NCBI RefSeq assembly: GCF_013141715.1
Contig: NZ_WHOA01000257.1
Span: forward strand, 1-64,000
Reading direction: 5' to 3'
DNA from: Paenibacillus phytorum
GTDB taxonomy: Bacteria; Bacillota; Bacilli; Paenibacillales; NBRC-103111
Length of the DNA stretch: 64,000 nucleotides
The notes below the pieces were generated by a model that saw only the letters and a program-made list of their open reading frames with translations, did not search any database and had not been told where the DNA came from. Below, one piece after another: positions 1-8,253 of this stretch (positions are counted from its first letter, which is position 1; each line of letters opens with the position of its first letter). The translations under genes and the position numbers were made by a program.

Positions 1-560
1 TTGTGCAGTAAAATCAGCTGCTTTTGACGTTTTTGCATGTATCGGGCTAGATTAGCTGTAGGTAATGCATCAAATTCATTAAATCTAGGAATTTATGCCC
101 GTTTTGCTGCACTTTATGCAGTATTCGGTTCAGGTGAAAGTCATTTAGTAAGTGGAATTCTGTAAATAAATGCTCAAATAGCGACATATACATAGGTAAA
201 GGTGCTTGGCACTTGGTAGCGAACCTGCCGGAGACTAACCACTGTGAGACATGACTTGAGACTTCCTCTGATGAGAGGAGGTCTGGGGATTGTTTTGCGG
301 TGGTTTTTTGCTTGCTGGGGTGTTGTTAGGGCAGCTATTGGGTGTGCGGAGTAGGTGGAAGCAATAGCGAAAGTGGCTCGGGAATCTGAGCCAAAGGGAT
401 AGTGGCTAGAGGGGGATGTGAGTAAGTGTTTTCGAAGAGTTGTTCGCAGGTACGAAGGTGTAAACATAACATAGATTAAGAGTGAGAGTGAGAGTAAGAG
501 TAAGAGTAAGAGTAAAAGAGTGGAAGAGATAAAAAATAGAACCAAAGGAGCGTTTTTAAG
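1..560. other. Gene-poor leader region before the FdhF-like gene
   Basis: I find no convincing complete gene here. The stretch holds a strong inverted repeat at 259-284 (AGACTTCCTCT, loop GATG, AGAGGAGGTCT), a smaller hairpin near 374-392 (GGCTC / GAGCC) and a purine-rich hexamer tract at 481-516. The density of hairpins before a molybdoenzyme gene leaves a structured leader RNA possible, but I could not fit it to the molybdenum cofactor riboswitch. The left 95 bases are AT-rich with one short open frame running off the edge on the minus strand. Confidence 0.5.
481..516. repeat. AGTRAG hexanucleotide tandem repeat
   Basis: Six consecutive hexamers (AGTGAG twice, AGTAAG three times, AGTAAA once) lie about 45 bases upstream of the FdhF-like start codon, inside its probable 5' leader. 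Such tracts can change copy number by slippage; an effect on expression is only inference. Confidence 0.85.
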
Positions 561-2915
561 ATGGGGAAAACGAAGCATACGGGACCAATTAAGCTGCCCG
601 CTAAACCAGATCCGAAGCTTTGGGTCAGCAAGGTGCCATTCGGACTTGGGAAAATAAAGCCGCAGCATATTCGCGAAACGGCAAAAATCGCCTGGCAGAA
701 TCGCGATAATCTGCCCTATGCGTATCGCATTCTGACGCAAGGGGTGTGCGACGGCTGCGCGCTAGGCGTGTCAGGGCTCTACGACCAAACGCTGGCGGGG
801 CCGCATCTCTGTACAACGCGGCTGAATGTGCTGCGTTTGAACACGATGCCGGCGATTCGGGAGGAGCTGCTGCATGCAGACATTGACGAGCTGAGCCGCA
901 TGAGCAGCACCGAGCTCAGACAGCTCGGGCGTATCCCTTATCCGCTCATCCGCCGCCATGGGGAGCGGAAATTCAGTCGAGCCACATGGGATGAGGCGCT
1001 GGACACGATTGCAGGAAAGATGCGTACGATCGATCCGAAGCAGATGGCTTTTTATTTGACGGCTCGGGGGATTACGAACGAGTCGTACTATGTGGCAGCG
1101 AAGGTGGCAAGGTTGCTCGGTACGAACAACATCGACAACGCCTCGCGTATCTGCCACTCCCCGTCGAAGACGGCTCTTAAGCGCTCCGTTGGCGTGGGCG
1201 CTTCGACGTGCAATTACAAGGACTGGATCGGTACGGACGTCCTTGTGTTCTGGGGCAGCGTGGCCGCGAATAATCAGCCGGTCTCGACGAAGTATATGTA
1301 CGCGGCCAAGCGCAAAGGGACGAAGATCATTGTCATTAACCCGTACTACGAGCCGTCTATGGAGCAGTACTGGATTCCTTCGATTCCCGAATCCGCGTTA
1401 TTCGGGACGAAGCTGGCTGACGATGTGTATCAAGTGAACATCGGCGGGGATATCGGCTTCATGAACGGCGTCATGAAGGTATGGTTCGAGATGGAGGAGC
1501 GCGTGCCGGGCTCCGCGATTGACCATACGTTCGTGCAGGCGCACACGAACGGGCTAGAACAGCTGCGCGCCCACGTGGCGCAGCAGGACTGGACGACGCT
1601 TACGCAGTCGTCCGGCCTCACCCGCGAACGCATGCGCGAGTTCGCGGAGCTGCTGGCGCGTGCCAAGAGCGCGGTTTTCGTGTGGAGCATGGGGCTCACA
1701 CAGCACCGCTTCGGCACGGACAATATCTCGCAGGTGGCGAATCTCGCCCTCCTGCGGGGCTTCCTCGGCCGCGAGCACTGCGGGCTGATGCCCATCCGCG
1801 GGCACAGCGGCGTGCAGGGATCCGGCGAAATGGGCGCCGATCCCTTCAGCCTGCCGGGCGGCGAAATCGCCAGCGCCGCCGACCGCGCAAGAATCGAGCA
1901 GCTCTGGGGGTTCGAGCTGCCGAAATGGCAGGGTGACATCGTCGGTGTCACCCTAGAGAACGCGCTCCTGCCCGAGGAGCAGGAGAGGAAGCTTCGGATG
2001 TTCTACACATCCGGCGGCAACTTCCTCGAGACGATGCCGGACCCGGCATTCGTCCGCGAAGCCCTCACAAGCATCGATGTCCGTGTCCACCAGGACATCA
2101 TCCTGAACACCTCCACGCTGCTTGACGCGCGGGAGGCTGTGGTGGTGCTGCCCGCAATGACGCGTTATGAGCAGCCCGGAGGGGGCACGTCCACCTCGAC
2201 GGAGCGGATGGTGTACTTCTCGCCCGAGATCGCCGGCCCCCGCATCGGCGAATCCCGCGCGGAATGGGCGATCTACGTGGATCTCGCCCGCCGCGTGAAG
2301 CCCGAAGCCGCCGAGCAGCTGGGCTGCGGCAGCGCAGAAGCTATCCGCGAGGAAATTGCTCTAGCCGCGCCGAGTTACAACGGCATCCAACACCTGCGTG
2401 AGCGCGGTGATGTGTTTCAATACGGCGGCGCGTGGCTGTGCGAGGACGGCGTCTGTCCGACGCCGGATGGCCGCGGCGCGCTGCTGCCGATCGAACTTCC
2501 GGAGCTGCGGAAGCCGGAAGGGCATTTCGCGGTGACGACGCGCCGCGGCAAGCAGTTCAATTCGATGATCTACAGCGACATCGATCCATTCAATGAAGCA
2601 GATCGCTACGATGTGCTTATTCATAACGACGACGCTAGCGCGCTCTCTTTGAATGAAGGGGAGGCGATCGTCATCTACAACAGCTACGGCAGTATGCACG
2701 GAAGGGTAAAGCATGCCGACGTAAAACCAGGCAATATCGAGGTGCATTGGCCCGAAGGTAACTCCTTGATTCCCAAAGGTGTGTATGAGCAGTATGCAGG
2801 CATCCCGGAGTATAACACAGCAGTCATTGTAGAGAAGGCAGAAACCTATCACGCTCACAAGGATACACGCTACGTTGAGCGGCGTATTCAAGAGCTGGAG
2901 ACAGAAGTGGAGTGA
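561..2915 (+). CDS. FdhF/YdeP-family molybdopterin oxidoreductase
   Basis: A 784-residue cytoplasmic protein of the molybdopterin oxidoreductase superfamily, resembling formate dehydrogenase alpha subunits and the E. coli YdeP branch. Near the N-terminus it has a GVCDGC motif (residues 61-66) and another Cys at about 84. The motif RICHSPS near residue 197 sits where the family places its Mo ligand (Cys or Sec), here Cys. The C-terminal part carries the molydopterin-dinucleotide-binding region. There is no twin-arginine signal. AAAGGAG at 545-551 supports the ATG. The next gene, fdhD, overlaps the stop region, so the pair is translationally coupled and FdhD probably sulfurates the cofactor of this enzyme. 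The physiological substrate is not certain: YdeP-type proteins are not all formate dehydrogenases. The middle of the gene is visibly richer in GC than its neighbours. Confidence 0.9.
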   Translation: MGKTKHTGPIKLPAKPDPKLWVSKVPFGLGKIKPQHIRETAKIAWQNRDNLPYAYRILTQGVCDGCALGVSGLYDQTLAGPHLCTTRLNVLRLNTMPAIREELLHADIDELSRMSSTELRQLGRIPYPLIRRHGERKFSRATWDEALDTIAGKMRTIDPKQMAFYLTARGITNESYYVAAKVARLLGTNNIDNASRICHSPSKTALKRSVGVGASTCNYKDWIGTDVLVFWGSVAANNQPVSTKYMYAAKRKGTKIIVINPYYEPSMEQYWIPSIPESALFGTKLADDVYQVNIGGDIGFMNGVMKVWFEMEERVPGSAIDHTFVQAHTNGLEQLRAHVAQQDWTTLTQSSGLTRERMREFAELLARAKSAVFVWSMGLTQHRFGTDNISQVANLALLRGFLGREHCGLMPIRGHSGVQGSGEMGADPFSLPGGEIASAADRARIEQLWGFELPKWQGDIVGVTLENALLPEEQERKLRMFYTSGGNFLETMPDPAFVREALTSIDVRVHQDIILNTSTLLDAREAVVVLPAMTRYEQPGGGTSTSTERMVYFSPEIAGPRIGESRAEWAIYVDLARRVKPEAAEQLGCGSAEAIREEIALAAPSYNGIQHLRERGDVFQYGGAWLCEDGVCPTPDGRGALLPIELPELRKPEGHFAVTTRRGKQFNSMIYSDIDPFNEADRYDVLIHNDDASALSLNEGEAIVIYNSYGSMHGRVKHADVKPGNIEVHWPEGNSLIPKGVYEQYAGIPEYNTAVIVEKAETYHAHKDTRYVERRIQELETEVE

Positions 2916-2920
2916 AGACG

Positions 2921-3775
2921 ATGGACGACGAACAGGATATCTCTCACGCTCCTAATGCGGACTCAGCATCTCAAGCTCACCCCTCACTTCAATCAACGAC
3001 ATCATGGGGGATATACCGATATAACGGGACGGAGGTACTCTCTCAAGAGGATACCATTGCGACAGAGGCGCCGCTCACCATCAAAATTGATGGCGAGGAA
3101 TTCGCAACACTCGTCTATACGCCGACCGATACCGTCGATCTAGTCACAGGCTTTCTAGCCTCCGAAGGCCTGATCCGATTCGTGGATCAGATCGAGTCAC
3201 TCACGCTGGAAGAGGAGCGGGGCTTCGTTCATGTCAAGCTGCGTCACCTCCATCAATTAAGTCAAAAGATGGTGTCCAAGCGCTTCATCGGTTCCTGCTG
3301 CGGGAAAAGCCGCCAGTTTTATTTTCACAACGACGCTCGTACCGCCAAAACCGTTAGCACGAGGCTCCAACTATCGATTCAGCAGTGCTTTCATCTTATG
3401 AATCAGCTGCAGGAGCAATCGGCTGATTTTCAGGCCACGGGAGGTTTGCATAATGCAGCTCTTTGCACGGCTAACGAACTGCTCCTCAGCAGGGCGGACA
3501 TTGGCAGGCATAACGCACTGGATAAAATTTATGGACACCTATTAAGGCAGCGAATTCCTGTTCGCGATAAGGTCATAGCCTTCAGCGGAAGAGTCTCTTC
3601 CGAGGTCGCTCTCAAAGCCGCCAAAATCGGTGTCGGTATCCTTTTGTCGAAATCTGCCCCGACAGATCTGGCACTTCGCTTGGCTCAGGATCTAGGGATT
3701 ACGGTTGTTGGCTTCATCCGCAGGGATCATTTATCGGTGTACACGCACCCCGAGCGCATAACGGAATGTCGATAA
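2921..3775 (+). CDS. fdhD: FdhD, formate dehydrogenase accessory sulfurtransferase
   Basis: FdhD passes sulfur from a cysteine desulfurase to the molybdenum cofactor of formate dehydrogenase-type enzymes. The family marks are present: a cysteine motif GSCCGKS near residue 125, GRHNALDK, and SGRVSSEVALKAAKIG followed by LSKSAPTDLA. The frame is open from a GTG at 2912 that overlaps the upstream stop, but GGAG at 2909-2912 lies 8 bases before the ATG at 2921, so I prefer that start (284 residues). It is operonic with the molybdoenzyme gene, which names its likely client. Confidence 0.92.
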   Translation: MDDEQDISHAPNADSASQAHPSLQSTTSWGIYRYNGTEVLSQEDTIATEAPLTIKIDGEEFATLVYTPTDTVDLVTGFLASEGLIRFVDQIESLTLEEERGFVHVKLRHLHQLSQKMVSKRFIGSCCGKSRQFYFHNDARTAKTVSTRLQLSIQQCFHLMNQLQEQSADFQATGGLHNAALCTANELLLSRADIGRHNALDKIYGHLLRQRIPVRDKVIAFSGRVSSEVALKAAKIGVGILLSKSAPTDLALRLAQDLGITVVGFIRRDHLSVYTHPERITECR

Positions 3776-3870
3776 AGCCCCCTTTTTGTGGAAAAATTTG
3801 TATTGTTTCTCTATCTTAATTATGCTAGATTCTAGCTATTGCCATCTTTTGTTAAGAGAGGAACACAACA

Positions 3871-6381
3871 ATGGGGAATTGGAATACTTTTACGAAAAAA
3901 GGGATCGCAGTACTGCTAGCAGCCTTCTTAGTTGTCTCTCTGCAGAGTCCTGTGCCATCTTATGCAGCCGAAGTGAATGCTGAGGTTCCGAAGGTCATTG
4001 AGAAGACATCACCTTCTGTTGTAGCCATTATTGGAAAGCCTTCATCTGATTCGGATAAATCCTTAGACAAGAACCGCTTTAATCTCGCGCACGGTACGGG
4101 TGTCATTGTGGAATCAAACGGTGTCATCGTGACGAATGCGCATGTGGTCAAAGATATGAAGAATATCGTCGTCGTTACGTCGAACGGTACAACTTATAAT
4201 GGACGTGCAACGAATATCGACGAGGAGAGCGATTTAGCCTTGGTCAAAATCGATGCCACTGGCTTATCGCCTGCGAAATTAGCCTCTTCCTCCGATATTA
4301 AAGTGGGTGAAACCGTAGCCGCAATCGGGACTCCGATTTCTTTTGCCCTAAGGAACTCCGTCACCGTTGGGATTGTCAGCGGGCTTGACCGCTCTGTGAA
4401 CTCGCAATATCAGCTTATTCAAACGGATGCGGCGATTAACCCTGGTAACAGCGGGGGCGCTTTGATCAATATGAATGGCGAAGTCATTGGTATTAATACG
4501 ATGAAATATGCGGATATCGGCGTCGAAAATCTCGGATTCGCGATTCCTGTGGACACCGTCAAATATGTATTAAAGCATTTTCAGCTTTACGGCAAAGTTA
4601 AACGCCCTTATCTCGGTCTGGAGCTGGAAGAAAGCTGGGAAGCGGTTGTAGGTTTACCAAGTTCTACGGGTTTAAGAGTAGCTTATGTAGATCCGGATTC
4701 ACCAGCGGCTGGGGCTGGCATTCAGCAAGATGATCTACTCGTATCGATCGGTGCAAGTAAAGTGAAGACGCTGGTGGATTACAATGAGGCGATTAAGAAG
4801 TATTTGCCGGGTGAAGCGATTGAAATAACGATTCAATCAGGTAATTCAACCAAATCGAAGTCGGTTACACTCGGAGAAGCGCAGCAGCAGGAAATGAAAC
4901 GTACGCAGGACGCTGAGGGTTCTTACTTGGATGCGGACCGCGGCAAAACGAAAATCGGCGACAGCCACTACGGATGGTCCATGAAATACCCGGCGGGCTT
5001 AGTGAAAGGTCATCAGTCCGATGACGGCGACTCCGTCAGTTTCGTGGATGCGAAGGGGGATTTCTCCCTAACGATTAAAGTAGAAAGCAATCAAAGCGAC
5101 GAGCTGTCACCTTCAGCACTTCTGAACAGATTGGCTAGCGATGATGAAGACGATTATTCCGGCTCAGCTTCAACCATTTTAGAGCGTCAGTATGTGAAGC
5201 GCGAAGGTAGTCCCTATGCCAAAATTGTTGGTCGTTCAGGAGATGATGGCTATATCCAGACTCGTGGATACCTTCACCAAGGCAGCTTATATATGGTGCA
5301 GTTATTTGTATCGAAAGAGCATTACAATAACAATTTTAAGCAAAATAGCTACAACGATCTTTTGGATAGCTTCAAGCTTTCCTTTAATGATAAGGATGAG
5401 TCGCTTAAAGACATTTCAGTCTACTCTGGCGGCAATACTTCCTACACGAATGAGTATGGCTTATCCTTTGATTTGCCCTCCAATTGGCAGCAAGGCGGTT
5501 ATACGGGCGGCTCCTCCTTCTTTAATGATGACTATTCCCAAATGCTTCAAGTCGGCGTAACCTCAGCCTCCTCCGGTGACACACTGGGAGCGTGGGTGGA
5601 TCGTCAGCGTAAGCAGTTTGAAGATTCTTATGCCCCCAAATACCGCAGTATGGAAGAACCCGAGGAGCTAACCTTAGCCGGTGTGCCTGCTCTGAAATTA
5701 ACCTACGCGAGTACGTTAGGCAATAAGTGGAGTGCGGGCTATTCCCTCTTTTTTATCAAGGATAAGTATAAATATGTGGTGGATGTGAGTTATCCGCAAG
5801 AGGAAGAGGGGGCAACGCTTGAGGATCTCCTGAAAACCTTAACTGCTACCATCAAAGTGGACAAAGACAGCATGGATCAAGAGCTTGGCTTCATTCAGGA
5901 TCTGGATGAACTCATGGATCCGAATCGTACAGTTACTTACAAAAATGAGAAATTCAAATACGCTCTGCAAATTCCAGAGATCTGGACCAGCAGCAATTCA
6001 TACGATAACAAAGATCAAGTGAATAAGACGTTCCTCTTCACAGGCGGGTACTTGAGCGTTGGTGCAGAAACGAAAACGACTTACGAAGAGATGGTTAAAG
6101 AGGAAGATGCCACTCAGAAGAAAAGTCACGATAACGATAATGACTATACGTTTACCGATGCGGAAATCTCGCTATTCGGTAATGTAAAAGCCAAAAAGTA
6201 TGAGATCAGCTATGCAAGCGCCAAGATTCCTTACAAAGAAACGACCTACATTTTCAATCAAAATAATATTTCTTACACGGCAACGCTCCGTATGGATGAT
6301 GCGGTACGCACCGAAACCAATCAGGCGCGGCTCAATAAGGCTTTTGAGTCATTCAAATTTTTGGACGGTGTGAAAAAATAG
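3871..6381 (+). CDS. Secreted HtrA-like trypsin/PDZ protease with three C-terminal PsbP-like modules
   Basis: 836 residues. The order is: signal peptide (hydrophobic core about 11-24, probable cleavage after SYAA near 33), a trypsin-like domain (about 40-235) with His91 in TNAHVV, Asp121 in ESDLALVK and Ser194 in NPGNSGGAL, then a PDZ domain (about 250-340) with the carboxylate loop region YLGLELEE. The remaining ~470 residues form three similar modules starting YGWSMKYPAG (~370), YGLSFDLPSNW (~530) and FKYALQIPEIW (~695), each with the pattern aromatic-hydrophobic-P-x-x-W typical of PsbP/Mog1-like folds. Ordinary HtrA proteins are 350-500 residues, so the tail is unusual. It probably acts outside the membrane in protein quality control or envelope maintenance. 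It is preceded by AGAGAGG and followed by a terminator. Confidence 0.9.
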   Translation: MGNWNTFTKKGIAVLLAAFLVVSLQSPVPSYAAEVNAEVPKVIEKTSPSVVAIIGKPSSDSDKSLDKNRFNLAHGTGVIVESNGVIVTNAHVVKDMKNIVVVTSNGTTYNGRATNIDEESDLALVKIDATGLSPAKLASSSDIKVGETVAAIGTPISFALRNSVTVGIVSGLDRSVNSQYQLIQTDAAINPGNSGGALINMNGEVIGINTMKYADIGVENLGFAIPVDTVKYVLKHFQLYGKVKRPYLGLELEESWEAVVGLPSSTGLRVAYVDPDSPAAGAGIQQDDLLVSIGASKVKTLVDYNEAIKKYLPGEAIEITIQSGNSTKSKSVTLGEAQQQEMKRTQDAEGSYLDADRGKTKIGDSHYGWSMKYPAGLVKGHQSDDGDSVSFVDAKGDFSLTIKVESNQSDELSPSALLNRLASDDEDDYSGSASTILERQYVKREGSPYAKIVGRSGDDGYIQTRGYLHQGSLYMVQLFVSKEHYNNNFKQNSYNDLLDSFKLSFNDKDESLKDISVYSGGNTSYTNEYGLSFDLPSNWQQGGYTGGSSFFNDDYSQMLQVGVTSASSGDTLGAWVDRQRKQFEDSYAPKYRSMEEPEELTLAGVPALKLTYASTLGNKWSAGYSLFFIKDKYKYVVDVSYPQEEEGATLEDLLKTLTATIKVDKDSMDQELGFIQDLDELMDPNRTVTYKNEKFKYALQIPEIWTSSNSYDNKDQVNKTFLFTGGYLSVGAETKTTYEEMVKEEDATQKKSHDNDNDYTFTDAEISLFGNVKAKKYEISYASAKIPYKETTYIFNQNNISYTATLRMDDAVRTETNQARLNKAFESFKFLDGVKK

Positions 6382-6396
6382 AGCTACGCTAATCAG

Positions 6397-6437
6397 GAAA
6401 CCTCTCATCGGTCCAGGCTGAAGGGAGGTTTCTTGTT
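6397..6437 (+). terminator. Rho-independent terminator after the HtrA-like gene
   Basis: GAAACCTCTC and GGGAGGTTTC form a 10-bp stem with one wobble, followed by a T-rich tail (TTGTTTTA). It separates the protease gene from the VanZ-like gene. Confidence 0.75.
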
Positions 6438-6475
6438 TTAACCTTTGATGACTTCTCTAAAGGGGATACTAACAC

Positions 6476-6943
6476 ATGAATATCAAGCTCGCTCGGACAC
6501 TCATCTGGCTGCTTTTCATAGGCTACACGAGCTGTTTGCTGTATTGGATGTTTCTAGGCTTCGGGCGGCATATGTACACTACAGGTCAACTTGCTTACAA
6601 TGTCGTCCCTTTTCGAACAATCCGTATGTATGTGCTGCATGTCGATTCGTTTTCTACCCGGACTTGGATCATCAATTTGTTTGGCAATATTGGGGTCTTC
6701 CTTCCTTATGGTTTTTTACTGCCTTATTTATTTCGCTCCGCAATACGTTATGGTACGTTCCTCCTGTACTTCGGATGCCCTCTTGTAGGCTTGGAATTGC
6801 TGCAAATGCTGCTGCGGGTGGGCAGCTTCGATGTCGATGACGTGATACTGAATGCGCTTGGCGCCAGTATATCCTTTGTTCTTTTCGCGGCTGTTGGGCG
6901 AAGCTTAGAAGGAAGAGAATCAAAAAGAAGGTATAAAATGTGA
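6476..6943 (+). CDS. VanZ-family membrane protein
   Basis: 155 residues with four to five hydrophobic segments. The typical VanZ pattern is present: an NLFGNIGVFLPYGFLLP-type motif in the middle and a C-terminal SFDVDDVILNALGASISF segment. VanZ-like proteins are integral membrane proteins; in some enterococci VanZ gives low-level teicoplanin resistance, but most homologues have no assigned function. The ATG at 6476 is preceded by AAAGGGGAT at a good distance. No van genes are nearby, so a glycopeptide role is not implied. Confidence 0.88.
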   Translation: MNIKLARTLIWLLFIGYTSCLLYWMFLGFGRHMYTTGQLAYNVVPFRTIRMYVLHVDSFSTRTWIINLFGNIGVFLPYGFLLPYLFRSAIRYGTFLLYFGCPLVGLELLQMLLRVGSFDVDDVILNALGASISFVLFAAVGRSLEGRESKRRYKM

Positions 6944-7002
6944 GCAAATGCCTCAACATAGCGGGTGTAACGAATTAACCCCAGAGGAGGAATTTAATAA
7001 CC

Positions 7003-7257
7003 ATGACACAGCCAGATTCAAGTCTACAATCACAAAATCCGATATCCTCAGCACAAAACTCAGTAGATAATGTCCATGCAGCCGTTTCTCGTGCGATGTC
7101 TCATCCAACACCTCAGACGAAGGAAGAGGCTCAAAATTCAATCACTCATGCGGAAAGAGCGCTAGAGCAGGCGACGGATCAATCCGATTCGCCAGCTGTG
7201 CAGCAAGCCGTCCAATCACTGAACGATGAAAAGGCTAGGCTCCAGAGTAACCAATAA
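7003..7257 (+). CDS. Small hydrophilic hypothetical protein
   Basis: 84 residues, rich in Gln, Ser, Ala and Glu, with no membrane segment and no Cys. The second half (about 40-80) has the heptad-like look of a helical, possibly coiled-coil segment (EEAQNSITHAERALEQATDQ). A strong AGAGGAGG ribosome binding site and a terminator immediately downstream argue that it is a real gene. I do not recognise a family with a known function. Confidence 0.75.
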   Translation: MTQPDSSLQSQNPISSAQNSVDNVHAAVSRAMSHPTPQTKEEAQNSITHAERALEQATDQSDSPAVQQAVQSLNDEKARLQSNQ

Positions 7258-7261
7258 TATA

Positions 7262-7297
7262 AACAGCCCCGATTCCTACCCAGGAACGGGGCTGTTA
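7262..7297. terminator. Terminator between the small protein gene and pirin
   Basis: ACAGCCCCG and CGGGGCTGT pair around a short loop, followed by TATGTTTCT. It lies between convergent genes and could serve both strands, though the T-tract is better on the plus strand. Confidence 0.75.
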
Positions 7298-7320
7298 TGT
7301 TTCTACTGCTTATCTGCTGC

Positions 7321-8091
7321 TTATTTATGATATAACGTATAGCCCGGATCTTCCGGCACTTCAATAGCAATGATACGCAGGCCTTGATCGCTATTAGCAC
7401 TCAGGTGCAGAGCTTCACCTTCCGTTGTGGCTTGGACTATCGCGAAGTCTTTGTGGGACCATGCTTGAAGCTCCTCCGCGGCGATTTCACTTGTGCCTTG
7501 CCCTCGAATAACAAGGAAGGCTAGCGGGCGGCTTGGCGTAAGTGTGTAGCTGAACTCGGAACCAGGCTCAAGGCTCCAATCGTACATGTTAACGTCCGCA
7601 TCCAGCTTAATGGGAGAATCCCCGCCGATTACGGTTTTCAGCGTTGCTCCACCGATATGGCGGATTGAGAATTTCTCATGCTCATATTGATGGTAAGCGG
7701 CAGGTTTTTTCACGGTCTGACTAAGGTGCGGCTCGAACCAGATTTGCATCGCTTCGCTGCCAGCTCGGCGGAATGCCTCCGCGTGATAGACGCCGGAGCC
7801 GGCTTGAATGACTTGCGCACCGCCATTTGTTACTGTTTCCAAGGAACCAAGGGAATCTTGGTGTTCTACGAGACCGTCAATGACATAAGTGACAATTTCG
7901 AACGCTTTATGAGGATGCATACCGATCTCCGATACTTCAGAAGCTTTGCCCCATGCCCAGTAGAATAAGGAACCGACGCGGTCAACAGCCGTTTTTTCAC
8001 CCGGAAAGCTGATAGCTCGTTGTTCCAGGAACTTTCCTCCGTCAAAAGCGCCAACGCCCTGTTGCTCAGCTGAAAATACTTGAACTTTCAT
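7321..8091 (-). CDS. Pirin-family protein (YhhW-type bicupin)
   Basis: 256 residues. The N-terminal cupin has the pirin metal-site pattern MHPHKAFEIVTYVIDG followed by EHQDS, with His residues near 59, 61 and 78; a second cupin fills the C-terminal half. Bacterial pirins of the YhhW type are iron-dependent and some show quercetin 2,3-dioxygenase activity; others act as redox-sensitive regulators. It is a single-gene unit. Its promoter (TTGACA-N17-TATACT on the minus strand, 8142-8170) is overlapped at its downstream edge by a dyad of the type bound by HxlR-family redox regulators, which suggests control by quinone or thiol stress. Confidence 0.92.
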   Translation of the reverse strand: MKVQVFSAEQQGVGAFDGGKFLEQRAISFPGEKTAVDRVGSLFYWAWGKASEVSEIGMHPHKAFEIVTYVIDGLVEHQDSLGSLETVTNGGAQVIQAGSGVYHAEAFRRAGSEAMQIWFEPHLSQTVKKPAAYHQYEHEKFSIRHIGGATLKTVIGGDSPIKLDADVNMYDWSLEPGSEFSYTLTPSRPLAFLVIRGQGTSEIAAEELQAWSHKDFAIVQATTEGEALHLSANSDQGLRIIAIEVPEDPGYTLYHK

Positions 8092-8123
8092 AGTAGCAGC
8101 CCCTTCGCTATAAAATATTTAAT

Positions 8124-8170
8124 TACTTACTATATGTAAGTAGTATAAGTCTTTTTTATCCGTCTGTCAA
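8124..8170 (-). promoter_or_regulatory. Pirin promoter with YodB/CatR-type operator
   Basis: Read on the minus strand, -35 TTGACA (8165-8170), a 17-base spacer and -10 TATACT (8142-8147) make a near-consensus sigma-A promoter. Directly downstream, 8124-8142 holds a perfect dyad TACTTAC-TATAT-GTAAGTA. It contains both TACT-N7-AGTA and TTAC-N5-GTAA, the consensus boxes published for the B. subtilis HxlR-type repressors YodB and CatR. Binding here is inferred from the match. Confidence 0.7.
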
Positions 8171-8199
8171 AGCTTTAGCTGGTCAAACTTGGGTAGATC

Positions 8200-8235
8200 T
8201 TGACTTCGCATCTACCCCGAACTACAATTTCTAAT
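8200..8235 (+). promoter_or_regulatory. Promoter and imperfect BlaI-type box before the repressor gene
   Basis: TTGACT (8200-8205), a 17-base spacer and TACAAT (8223-8228) form a strong promoter. The -10 is overlapped by ACTACA-ATT-TCTAAT (8221-8235), which matches the dyad at the DUF2231 promoter in 10 of 12 arm positions. A separate inverted repeat GGGTAGAT / ATCTACCC (8191-8198 and 8210-8217) brackets the -35. BlaI/MecI/CopY repressors bind TACA/TGTA dyads, so autoregulation is likely. Confidence 0.65.
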
Positions 8236-8253
8236 GTAAGGAGTGTGCCTATA

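Noticed and set aside
1..95. About 30 open codons running off the left edge on the minus strand, with a protein-like look
   Set aside because: A stop precedes it in frame at 93-95 and there is no start codon with a ribosome binding site; too little sequence to call a gene or remnant.
200..560. Possible molybdenum cofactor riboswitch before the molybdoenzyme gene
   Set aside because: Hairpins are present but I could not align the conserved core of the known Moco motif, and YdeP-type genes are not its usual targets.
2361..2891. 176-codon minus-strand frame inside the molybdoenzyme gene
   Set aside because: Antisense shadow of a well-supported gene in GC-rich sequence; no ribosome binding site or family match.
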